Positions 33,880 to 43,158 of a DNA stretch of 64,000 bases are shown here, piece by piece. The position numbers were made by a program, and so were the translations under genes. The notes under the pieces were generated by a model, which had not been told where the DNA came from, searched no databases, and was given only the letters and a program-made list of their open reading frames with translations. Source of the stretch: Massospora cicadina (Eukaryota; Entomophthoromycota; Entomophthoromycetes; Entomophthorales; Entomophthoraceae); the NCBI GenBank assembly GCA_022478985.1, contig JAKSZP010014511.1:124001-188000 (forward strand), given 5' to 3'. Each line of letters opens with the position of its first letter. The stretch's first letter is position 1.

Positions 33880-35788
33880 TTGGTATTTCTTGACTACCAT
33901 ATGTTTAACCCTCTTCTCAGACAAAATCTTCTCTGGAGGCTCATTTTGCCATAAAACCTGGCGCAGTGAAGAAAATCAACTATTGGCCGAGAGACCGCTT
34001 GTTGAATGGTTGACTGGATCTAAATCGTCGCTTATTATAAACCAAAGATATCCTAAGTATATCTGAACTTGAATTTGTGGCCTAGCAATTTCACTTACTT
34101 ATATTTGACTATGATGACATGGGCTTGAGGGCTTTGTTGGTTAGGTTGAACTTAAATTTAAGTTTTGATTTAATGACTTGGGCACGTGGGCTTTGTTGGT
34201 CAATGTCAAAATTAGTTTTTAATGTTGGTTGAGTTTTTGATCAAATTAATTACTAATTAGTGATACAAATCATCTTGGTATGTGCTGCCAATTACATGTG
34301 AAAGTGAATTGGTTCAGCTATTTTGAAGACATGATGAAACGCCATCTCAATGATGATGATGGTGTTTACACTGACACTGAGGCTGAGCATGACACCCTGA
34401 GTTGAAGTATTGTAGACGTTCTTACAAACTTTTTATGTGGCCAAATGCCACTGAAAGTAAGACGTCATGGGTAAGATGTGGTCAACATCAAACCCTATAG
34501 ATAACCCTTAAGTTGACACTAATAATATAGGTTCAACTACCAGATTAAGTTTATAATTTAGCTTGTAAACTTTTTTGCGTTTAGTATTTTACTTTGTACT
34601 AGTTGGTATTTACTTGGGATCAGTAAGATCAGGGCGGCGTGCCATTGTCCAAGTAAACTACAGGATATATGATATAGGTGCTACCAAAAAGATATATTTT
34701 AAATTCTAAATCACCATCCTGTCTATTATCCTCACACAATAGATGCACGACACTGCATTGCACACCTGACAAAGAACCAGCCATCATAACAAAGCCCAAA
34801 ATCAACACCGCTTCTACTTGGAAGGAATAATTGAGACAGTCCAGTATGTTGTTGACTTGTGCCTCACTTGGCTAATCAAAAGCCTCCCAATCCTCTATAC
34901 CAACATCATGTCATGGGCTCCATGGCCCTATTTGCCATTATTAGCATTGACGTTATTGGACCCCTACCTACGGTGATGTACAATCACCATTTTATCATTC
35001 TCACATTTAATCAATTTATTAAATGGGTCAAGGCTATCTCAGTTGCCTCCCCAACTTCCAAATTGACTGCATCCATTTTTCTGAAGAAGGTCTCCAGTTG
35101 CCCCAGCAGTCCTAAGGTGCTGGTATCTGAAATGGTACCAATCTTATTTCCAGTGTGTTGCCAATTTTAACTCTCTAATAGGTACTTATCATTATTTCAT
35201 GACACCTTATCATTTGACTACCAACGGAGCTGTAGAATGAGTGAATGGCACCTTAGTTGCCATCCTTAATATAATGTATTCCTTTAATCCTTCAAATAAT
35301 GTGATTACTTACCAGTGGCTTAGTTATAATATCATGTTAGTTATCCTCAAATGATTCAAATGTCGCCTTTCCAAGCCCTTTATGGATGAAAACCAATCTT
35401 GCCCTCTAATGTGCAGCCTAAACTCAAAATTTCCATACCAGAAACCACTGACTTAGCCATGCAAAGAAGGGCTGAAGAAAAATTTAGGTTACAGGCATTA
35501 GCCGCTAGATCCATGGGAACTATTTGATAAAGAGAATCTGATTAACAGAACACCTGGTAGCCAGTCCTTCCCAAGTTTTAAATAGGGGAACTCGTCCTAT
35601 TTTACCATCACCAGCCTGGGGACAAATACATAAACTTGATACTCTGTGATCAAGTCCTTACCAGGTAATATACCATTTGGGTCCCAAATATCCAATTGCT
35701 TCTGTATAATTGGGTGAAATTGTATATTGAGTGAATGCTAGATTCCTCCAAAGTTATGCCTCTCCTCAGAAAGATCCTGAGGGGGGCA
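33880..35788 (+). pseudogene. Element D integrase (split by an insertion)
   Basis: The first half of the zinc-binding domain (LEAHFAIKPGAVKK) is at 33933-33980 and YYKP at about 34033. Reading resumes at 34826 with VQYVVDLCLT, the Cys side of the zinc domain. The core has ISIDVIGPLPTVM (34945-34980). The block with the second Asp is shifted (VLVSEM near 35120). NGAVE is at 35225-35240 with Glu kept. The tail ends in DPEGGIVG overlapping the polypurine tract. Confidence 0.8.
34045..34815. mobile_element. Insertion within element D integrase
   Basis: About 0.75 kb of unrelated DNA separates the His and Cys halves of the integrase zinc domain, which are adjacent in T1. It contains two units of about 58 bp starting near 34114 and 34172 (atgac.tggg.....gggctttgttggt). 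Short aaagatat words near 34042 and 34685 could be target duplications; the edges are approximate. Family unknown. Confidence 0.55.
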
Positions 35789-35789
35789 T
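35779..35789 (+). other. Element D polypurine tract
   Basis: gaggggggcat directly before the 3' LTR; the same motif as T1 at 4625-4635. Confidence 0.8.
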
Positions 35790-36405
35790 TGTTGGGAATC
35801 ATGAGAATAAGATAATCCAAGCAGGATTTGAACTCAACCCAAGTTGCAACATGGTCATAAAAGCTCCACCAATTTAATGAGCATTAAGACAGACACAAAC
35901 AATGAAATCTCAATTAGGCAAAAGGAAAACAAATTCTGGAAGGATCTGACTTATTCTAGTAACAAAGGCACTGAGTCAGCTGGTGAAGATCTTGTCATTT
36001 GAAGGTCCTAAGAATTGGTCGCCCTGCAAAAGAGAATCAGATTCAAAGAAAGCCTATGCTACCTGCCACATTGTTAAAGAGTTCTTCTTACCCTACTCAT
36101 TCTCAATTATCATGCCAAGTCCCCCTAGAAAAATCCAAATATCTTGGCAGCCTTTAAATAACTCAAAATTTTGATTAATAAAGATACCCTCAGATTTCCT
36201 AGGCTTTATCACTAGTGATTATTTTATCTGTTCTTATACAGAAAACCTTGTTTACAAAGTGAGCAAAGTAACCTTAATGACAAATTTCCGTTGAAGATTG
36301 CCTTAGGGAACTCAGGACCTAAGAGATTCCGCTGGAACCGCGTTCAAATAGTAACTGATCAGCCTTGAAGGCCCTGAACTTCTGAGAGGACGACGAAGTC
36401 CTACA
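35790..36405 (+). repeat. Element D 3' LTR
   Basis: Starts tgttgggaatc and ends agtcctaca. Homologous to 28576-29195. It is followed by ttttt, a one-mismatch copy of the ttctt before the 5' LTR. Confidence 0.92.
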
Positions 36406-37080
36406 TTTTTATAACCCTCTAAGTTTATTTTGTATAGTTTAATCACTCTATATTAGGACTAAGGAAACTCAAGTTTACTTTAGTATATAACTCATGGGTA
36501 CCATAAAATCACCAAATTAATCAAGAAAAAAGTAATAAGGTGTCTACAAAGCCCTATATCTGACATGTGGTCAGCCATCTTAATGGCATGTTGGCCGCAA
36601 TGCATGTAATGATGCCATAGTTTTTTTACAAAAACAGAAAACTTTGAAATTCCATAATGAGAAAGTTGTTTTTAATTATAAATTAGGAAAGTAAAAACGA
36701 AATATATCAGTGTCCTCACTTGCATGAGTACTGGTTTGTATAAGGAGATTGAAATTTGAGGTTTACAGGTGATCTTTTTGGGGCTGCATCTTCCAAGGGT
36801 TCAAGTTTTTGAGTTTGCGCTATCAAAGAAAGGTTCAGATCACAAAATTGTCATTATATTTTGGGTTGGGTGATGTAATGGGGTCGTCATGATTGACTGC
36901 TCCCTAATTACGCTTCAAAAACTTTACTTAAAATTATTTACTTTAAGACGTGCTCCACCTGCAGCAGCCTGGCATTTGATTAGCACAGGGATATCAAAAA
37001 GGAAATATCAGAATTATATATAAAAAGAAAAGCTGTTATTTAACAGACAAGAAGCTAAAAGTCATGGCAAAATTTTAAAA
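36406..37080. repeat. Dispersed repeat X, left copy
   Basis: Matches about 55740-56430 in the same orientation: shared words include ttaggact, caagttta, ggtcagccat, agtgtcctcact, gattg.ctgctccct and gctccacc. Element D inserted into it, so its left part should lie before 28575, though I could not trace it there. No coding content recognised. Confidence 0.7.
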
Positions 37081-37116
37081 TCCATACCTGGAATAAAAGT
37101 GAGTTTTTTGTGATTC

Positions 37117-37170
37117 AGAATATAATGTAAGGTCGACCATCTAGTACTAAAAAAGAATATAATGTAAGGT
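37117..37170 (+). repeat. 20-nt insertion (37134-37153) between perfect 17-nt target duplications
   Basis: agaatataatgtaaggt (37117-37133), then cgaccatctagtactaaaaa, then the same 17-mer (37154-37170). It lies at the LTR boundary of element A. The homologous position in the other LTR (54505-54520) has no insert and a single aagaataatgaaagt, which serves as an empty-site comparison. The insert matches that at 22061-22080 in its last 19 nt. Confidence 0.88.
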
Positions 37171-37473
37171 CCCTTTATGCGTTACATGAAAGGTCAGTAT
37201 TGGCTCAATCCAACTAATTGTTTTAATTTATAGAAAATCTACGCAGTAAGATAAGAATCTTTGATATATAAAATTTATGCCCAAAGATTCTAATAGATAA
37301 ACAGTAAATTTGGCAGTAAGAATAATTTTTTGTAATTAAAAATATTTATAGTCAAACCACTAATTTATTATTTATCAGATCTCTTATTATGATGATCATC
37401 AATTATAGTAAAGTGAATGAAAAAATTATCAAAATATGGATTTAAATATGGAGCCACTCATTTAGATACAATG
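37126..37473 (-). repeat. Element A LTR, left (3') copy
   Basis: Aligns with 54514-54837: gtccctttatgcgttaca here, ttccctctatgtgctaca there; then tctacgca, cagtaaatttt..cagtaag, atatttatagtcaaacca and gatacaatgca. The polypurine-side sequence catccc.attttgg follows at 37474. The left edge carries the 20-nt insertion. Confidence 0.75.
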
Positions 37474-38740
37474 CATCCCAATTTTGGTTTTTTTCCAATA
37501 GCAGGAGTTGAGACTGTATTAAAATTATCTTATTCATGGAACAGGATCTCAAGCCAATTATTATCCAACACTTCACCCTTGACTTGATTTACCACTTGAT
37601 ATTTGATTGGATGGTTGTTAGATTCATGTTAAGGTCAGAAAAACTTGGCTTAAACATGATTAACCACTCTATCATTGATAAAGCTTTGAATAGTGTAAGC
37701 TCTAAAGTCTACCCCAATTAAGCACAACATAAGAACCCTTCCATAAGTTAGCTAGCTTATGTGTTCTACCAAACTTATAAGTTTCACAGTTTGCAACTTG
37801 ATTACTGGCTGCAAAGTTTATCACTAGGAACCTATGATGATCATCTCTCTCTCTTTTTGGTTAACTTTCTTCATCAGAGATGCTCTATAGGCATTGGTCT
37901 GGATCTTAATATAAGATTTTACCAGTCAATCAAAGTATTCAGAAGGTCAAATCTCATCCTCATCAATAATATTGAGCTATAAAAGGCGCCAGTGCAGGTT
38001 GTTGACTAAATGAGAGCTGAAAAGGTGAATGTCCCGTAGTGCTATGGTAACTGATATTATAAGTGAAAGCGATTGAGCCTACAAATGTGGCCCATTGGGG
38101 AGAAAAAGCGTTGGCAAACTAACAAAGAATTTGCACTAAGGTTCTGTAAACAGCTCTACCATCACATTTATCTCTGGATGATAGGAATTTAAGGACTTCT
38201 TGGATACTCATTAAGTAATTCATTTTGATAATGAATTGAGAGGTGAAATCAATAGCATTGTCTGCAAGTATAACTTGAGGACAAACATGTTGGTAAATCA
38301 CTTGTTCCATTATAAATATATCATGAAATATTACTTCAAGATCCCCAATAGCTTAAGCATCAGTCCACTTAGTGAGATAATTGATTGCAACTAAATTTAA
38401 ATGATTTGAGGAAATTGGTGGGTAACGAACTAATAATATCTATAGACACTGTATTCAAGCCTAATTAGGCTTAAACAACCTATGAGTAGTTGTAGGCGTA
38501 TAGGACTGATAGGCTTAACATTCATGACTTTTCATTCACACATTTTGTATATTGAACCTTAGTGATTCTTAATAATATGCTTGCTAGAAAATATTTCAAT
38601 TCTTCAGTAGGCCTCCATGTCCAGTTACATAATGGCCTTGCATGATTATTTCTGGATGGGCTGAAGGTGAGGTAAAATCATTATCATTACCTACAAACTT
38701 ATACAATTTCCATTTTAAACTTCAGTGTATTTTATAGGCT
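37474..38740 (-). pseudogene. Element A integrase
   Basis: Read leftwards from 38740: the zinc domain has GHYVTGHGGLLK (about 38640-38600) and CHEC near 38520 (one frame change). The core opens VSIDIISSLPTN (38450-38410). The second Asp block is intact: CPQVILADNAIDFTSQFI (about 38288-38235). The C-terminal segment ends YTIQSFINDRVVNHV (near 37680-37640), the pol end of this family. Several stops. Confidence 0.8.
38724..38740 (+). repeat. Target duplication left of ORF1-only retroposon copy 3
   Basis: tgtattttataggct; right partner tgtatttcataggct at 40662-40676, one mismatch in 15. Confidence 0.85.
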
Positions 38741-40661
38741 TCTTTCCACTTGACATAACTTTCCAAGAAAAATTACACAAATTAATAAAACAGTTCAAAT
38801 TTGCTCATAGTTTTTTTGCTCCAATGTCCTTAGATTCTCCGCTGGCTGCTCCAGCGTGGGGCAATGGTGAAACTTCCCCCACCATTTTCCGTCTGGCAGG
38901 AAAACGCGCTAGGACTGGTTCACCTAAATATTCCAAACCTATGGGATAATTCTTTCCTCCCAAGGACCTAGATGCCCACCTTGCTCGTACCCAAGCAGTA
39001 CCTCGCTGCCCCCTAGTGCTCCCCTGGAGCAACGTGAATTACAGCCTAAGGGTCAAATATGGGAAACTATTCCCATACCATGACCAAGCCATTATCAAAA
39101 TGGCACAGGTGGTGATGACACCCGCCAGTTTTATTGATTTCCGCCCCTACAAGGGGTATTTTGACCTCAGCTTCACCTGCAAAGCCACTGCAGCAACTGT
39201 GCCCCTGGTATTCCAGGGCACCCCTCTCCCCACAACTTGGACTCAGCTCCCAGCGGACACCACTTTGGTGGTTCAGTTTGCTGATCTGTCCACCCACCTC
39301 CCCCCTGAAGTGCTCCACCAGGAGCTGATGGACAGTTTGGCAGCCTATGGCTCCAACCCCATCTTACAATTTGTGGTCCCAAATGGGGTCACATGACTTG
39401 CTGGGCCTTGAGCATATGCCATGATCAGTCCTGAATTTAATAAAATTGCGGTGTCAATTTTTGCTGCACACCATTATTCTCTCAGCACCTAACCATCCAT
39501 TTTGGGCCTGCGTCAAGGGCAGGCGGACGATCTGTCCATCATGTTTTGAGTTAGACCACTCAAAATGCAAGTGCCCCTCCTCAACCACTTTCAGCGGATC
39601 AGATGACTCATCCGCTGACCTCCAATCCACTTCCCACCCTGTACAATTTCTGGTATGGGCACAATCCTACCGCCCCCACCCCCAAAGCCTGTTGCTGCAG
39701 CTGCACCTGCAGCCACCAATCAGCCTCCTCCTCACCTCAATGCCATAAATGATTCCTCCAATCAATCATCAGATTGGATCCCAGTTTAATACCATGCTTC
39801 CTCAAATGAATCGACCAAACCTTAACTGTACGCTGATTCCCCAATTTAGTTCAACCAAAACCCATGTGAATTATTGGCTGAAATTGATGAATCAGGTAAG
39901 TTCATTGGGGAACCATATCTGCAAATTGAGCGGTTCATTAATGCAGAATGGGACGCCAAATATCCCCCTCAACTTTATACCCACAGCCAAACACCAAATC
40001 ATTTTGCAGTGATCACCAGCTTGCAGTTGAAGCAGCTGCAACACCATATTGTCGTTCCTTGTATAAAGCTGTTGCTAAATCAGTAGCAAAACTCAAAGGA
40101 GGAATTCCACCTACTGTTATCCCTACAACCTTAACTCCAAAAAGTAAAATAATGGTGAACCAGTATTAAAAAATGCAAATGAGGCTATTTAGAACGTGGC
40201 AACTATAGCACGGAATCCAAAAGCAAGAATAACCTAAACCAACATTGCCACATTTATTAAACTCCCAGATGCCCGCATCAAAGCTGAAAAAGTTTTAACT
40301 GTATATCTCAGTACCATTTATCTAGCTGGCAATTTCCATGAAATTCCAATCATTAGTGATATAAAACCACATACCGCAGATGCCCCAACGCCATTACTGT
40401 CAGCTGTGATATGCACTTTACTATGGGAGGAAGCTGCTGCTTCTGAAGAGGCTGCCAAAGATGAGCCCCCTGACCCCCCTCCCCTTCCGCCATGGAGGGA
40501 TAAGCGGCTTCCACTGCCCACCTGGTTGGTCAGTTTTTGAAGCATTTCACTCAATCCGCTCATTAGGGCGTTTTTTTTGAACCAAGTAATTATGTTAGTT
40601 TTTTAGTCTAGTTTTAGCTTGGGAGATTTCCGTCCCCTGGTCAGCTTGCCTCAAGTAAATA
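38741..40661 (+). mobile_element. Full-length ORF1-only retroposon, copy 3
   Basis: About 1.92 kb between 15-nt target duplications. It has about 80 bp of 5' UTR, one long ORF1-like reading frame (38824-40540) and a 3' UTR of about 120 bp ending gtcccctggtcagcttgcctcaagtaaat. No reverse transcriptase, endonuclease or LTR is present between the duplications. Its 3' end matches copy 2 (22000-22042). It is inserted in element A between RNase H and integrase. It must have used enzymes supplied in trans by a LINE. Confidence 0.85.
38824..40540 (+). pseudogene. ORF1-like protein with CCHC zinc knuckle (retroposon copy 3)
   Basis: Starts MSLDSPLAAPAWGNG at 38824. A first stop follows at about 38947, then LRVKYGKLFPYHDQ (39047-39090), ASFIDFRPYKGYFDLSF and a segment to 39396 that may be an RNA-binding fold. 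The knuckle CPSCFELDHSKCKC (CX2CX4HX4C) lies near 39535-39580. The C-terminal half (39740-40540) changes frame and ends in a Pro-rich DPPPLPPW block and stop. Total would be about 570 residues. Weak resemblance to copy 1 at many positions shows an old, diverse family. Confidence 0.78.
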
Positions 40662-40676
40662 TGTATTTCATAGGCT

Positions 40677-41330
40677 GATATAACGAGAAGTGAATAGCAG
40701 GTTTTTATTAATGTACTTCACTTTTATTTTTAGAGTTAGTCTGAAATGAGATAGAGTTGTTGCAATAGGTAGTAATTTAAGTCCATCAGCATTCTGTTAA
40801 ATTTGCCCTGAGCGATGTACTATCTTATAGTCATAGACCTGTAGTTTCAGGCCCATCATAATAAGTGACTTTCTGGTTCCTTAAGGTTGTATAGTCATCA
40901 CAAGGAAGCGTGGTCATTAAAAATTAAACCTGGTCCCACTAAAATAAGCTTGAAATTGTTTGCAAATGTATATGATGGCTAAATATTATCACTTGGTTTC
41001 AGTGTAATATTATTTGTATTTTTCCAACACATGACTCAGAAGGCTAATGGATGCTCTATCCCATAAACGCCTTATTTGATATAGTAAAGCTCCTATATTT
41101 ATGAGTGATGAGTCAGATTGTGATATTTGGCTGGTTTTAATAAAAATACTCATAACGTGAGCTTCATTCAAGGCTTTCCATAACAGTTGAAAAATCTTTA
41201 CATTCTTGATACTAATGGAACGAGACTACTCTTTAAAGCAGATGTAATAGAGGCTCAGCAATTTGCACAATACCTTGTATGGCCTAGTGGTAATAGCTGA
41301 CCACTCCAGGAAGTAATTGGACACCTGACT
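40677..41330 (-). pseudogene. Element A RNase H
   Basis: Read leftwards. Its end block ADGLKLLPIAT lies at about 40790-40760, next to the retroposon's right target copy. Upstream blocks are poorly preserved, and the call relies on position between RT and integrase plus the ADGL end. Confidence 0.6.
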
Positions 41331-42018
41331 TGATTTCAGTTAGCTCATATGGTTGATATCATCAAACTTTTGAGGTTGTGGTCATAGTCCATGAGTGTCA
41401 ACAATGTAACCCAGATATTCCATTTGAGACTTAAAAATCTGACAAATGCTAGGTTTTTTTTCTATTGATTTCAAACTAATCTCTTAAAAGACCTCTTCCA
41501 GATGCATTAAATGCAGGGTAAAAGTTTCTAAGGCATATTTAAGATGTTGAGGTAAACTATAACACAAATTTTTCAAATCTTCTATTATTATATCCATAGA
41601 CCTCTGAAAAGTGACTGATGCATAGCACAATCCTCGGGGCATTTGGGTTAATTATAATGACCCCATGAGAAAAAAATATTTGTACTTTTTTCTTGGTCTT
41701 CAGGAGGCAGGTTGGTCTGCATTTATCCACTAATTAGGTCCAGAGCTGTAAAGTATGTAGCTCCTCCTAATTAATCTAATAAATAATCTTGCGAGGCAAA
41801 GGATAAGAAGCCTTTTTAGTAATTTTATTTAAATGGCAGTATCAATAAAGACTTTATTAGTACCATCTTTCTTTTTAATTATGAGTATTGGAATGGCCCA
41901 TGGGCTATGGAAGGGGATAACCATCCCTTGAGGTAAGTTTTCTAATTCCTTCTGCACCTCCTTATCAATATCTTTGCTTCTCCATACAGGTTGTGATCAG
42001 ATGGGCTTTCATCCCCCA
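41331..42018 (-). pseudogene. Element A reverse transcriptase
   Basis: Read leftwards from 42018: KPI, QPVWRSKDIDKEVQKELENL, MVIPFHSPWA (41915-41880), a tether with KKDGTNKV (about 41865), YFTALDLIS (about 41755-41730), a MPRG-type block (41645-41630) and, near 41540, a remnant of the catalytic box where YLDD cannot be read. LEYLGY follows near 41420. Heavily mutated. Confidence 0.75.
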
Positions 42019-43145
42019 TGTTAAAAGCTGGTACTGGAGGATACACTTCTTCAGAAAAGAGTACCAATTTTTGAATTCTGGCATCGTTGATGATTTTTCT
42101 CAGAGCTTATTTACACAAGTTGATTATGTGCACAATTTGCATTGCTTAATAGTAATAGAAATATATGAGAAATAATATTATCTTGACTATTATCCATAGT
42201 TGAATAAATAAACCAAATGTGGTCCAACGCTTAATTTGGAATGATCCACAAAATAATAATTATGTTGACAATTAGGCACCTCTTTCCTGTTTCGTCTGAA
42301 CTCAATCTACTCTCAAATTATGAGGTTTCCAGCCTTTGTTCTCATCATGCTGAGTTGGCGGAGATCTGCTGTATAAGGTCTGTTTCTCTTATAAAGATAT
42401 CCTCTTTACTTTTTGTCACATAAAAGAGTCAATAATTATTGTACTATAACAATATAAACTGAAGATGAATATAACTCATCAATGCTACTTTTTTATCTGC
42501 TTTTGTAAAAAATTACTAGGGAATTTATAGGGAGAATTTGGCGCTCAACTCAACAGTTGGCGCCTCAGCCATGAATTAACAGCCGTTGCCATTGAATACC
42601 TTACAAAGACTTCTCCAGCGATGGTCTTCTCCATTGGGCTAAGGATTCCTCCGTTGGACATCCCAGAGACCTGAAAATGGAAAGAGCCAGAAAACGTGTC
42701 ACTAATAGTTTCCTCAATCACAGTGAACCAACCACATTAGGCTATTGATCAGCTTAGGTGATGACTCTTTACCCATTATAGCAGTTCGTAAACCAACTGA
42801 TTGTTTTGCTAGCTGCAGGTGGCATCACTAGCCCCACAACTGCTGATTGACTTCCCAATCAGTTGATGATGAAAAATGATTGATCCCAATTGGTGAACCT
42901 AATAGTTAATCAACGATCAACTATCAGATGCCCCAATTTTGTTGGCAACCCTGCCCGATGAGATCTTAAGCATTTGTGTGGATTGATCCCTGACGGTTCT
43001 GAACCCAATTTACCCAAAACCCCCCAGACATTATTAACCCAAAATTGAGGTCAACTGACATCCCTTTCTTTTGCTTGCGGGACTTATCCCCTAGCAAACC
43101 AGCAGATAATCATGGAAGCTGGAAAGGTGGGTAAAAATCCCAACG
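42019..43145 (-). repeat. Element E LTR, left (3') copy
   Basis: Begins tgttaaaagctggtactggagg and ends atcccaacg (CA decayed to CG). Strongly similar to 49911-51030, e.g. ttctccagcgatggtcttct, gacctgaaaatggaaagagc and ccagacattattaacccaaa. Confidence 0.92.
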
Positions 43146-43158
43146 CATCCCCCTTTTG
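43146..43158 (-). other. Element E polypurine tract
   Basis: On the minus strand caaaagggggatg precedes the LTR. Confidence 0.7.

Larger units (their letters stand above)
28576..36405 (+). mobile_element. Ty3/gypsy element D, complete length with both LTRs
   Basis: 7.8 kb from TG at 28576 to CA at 36405. The LTRs are 620 and 616 bp and clearly homologous. Internal order: primer site, gag, protease, RT, RNase H, integrase, polypurine tract. Target duplication is ttctt/ttttt (one mismatch). It sits inside repeat X, whose sequence resumes at 36406. All reading frames carry stops, so it is a dead but complete copy. Confidence 0.9.
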
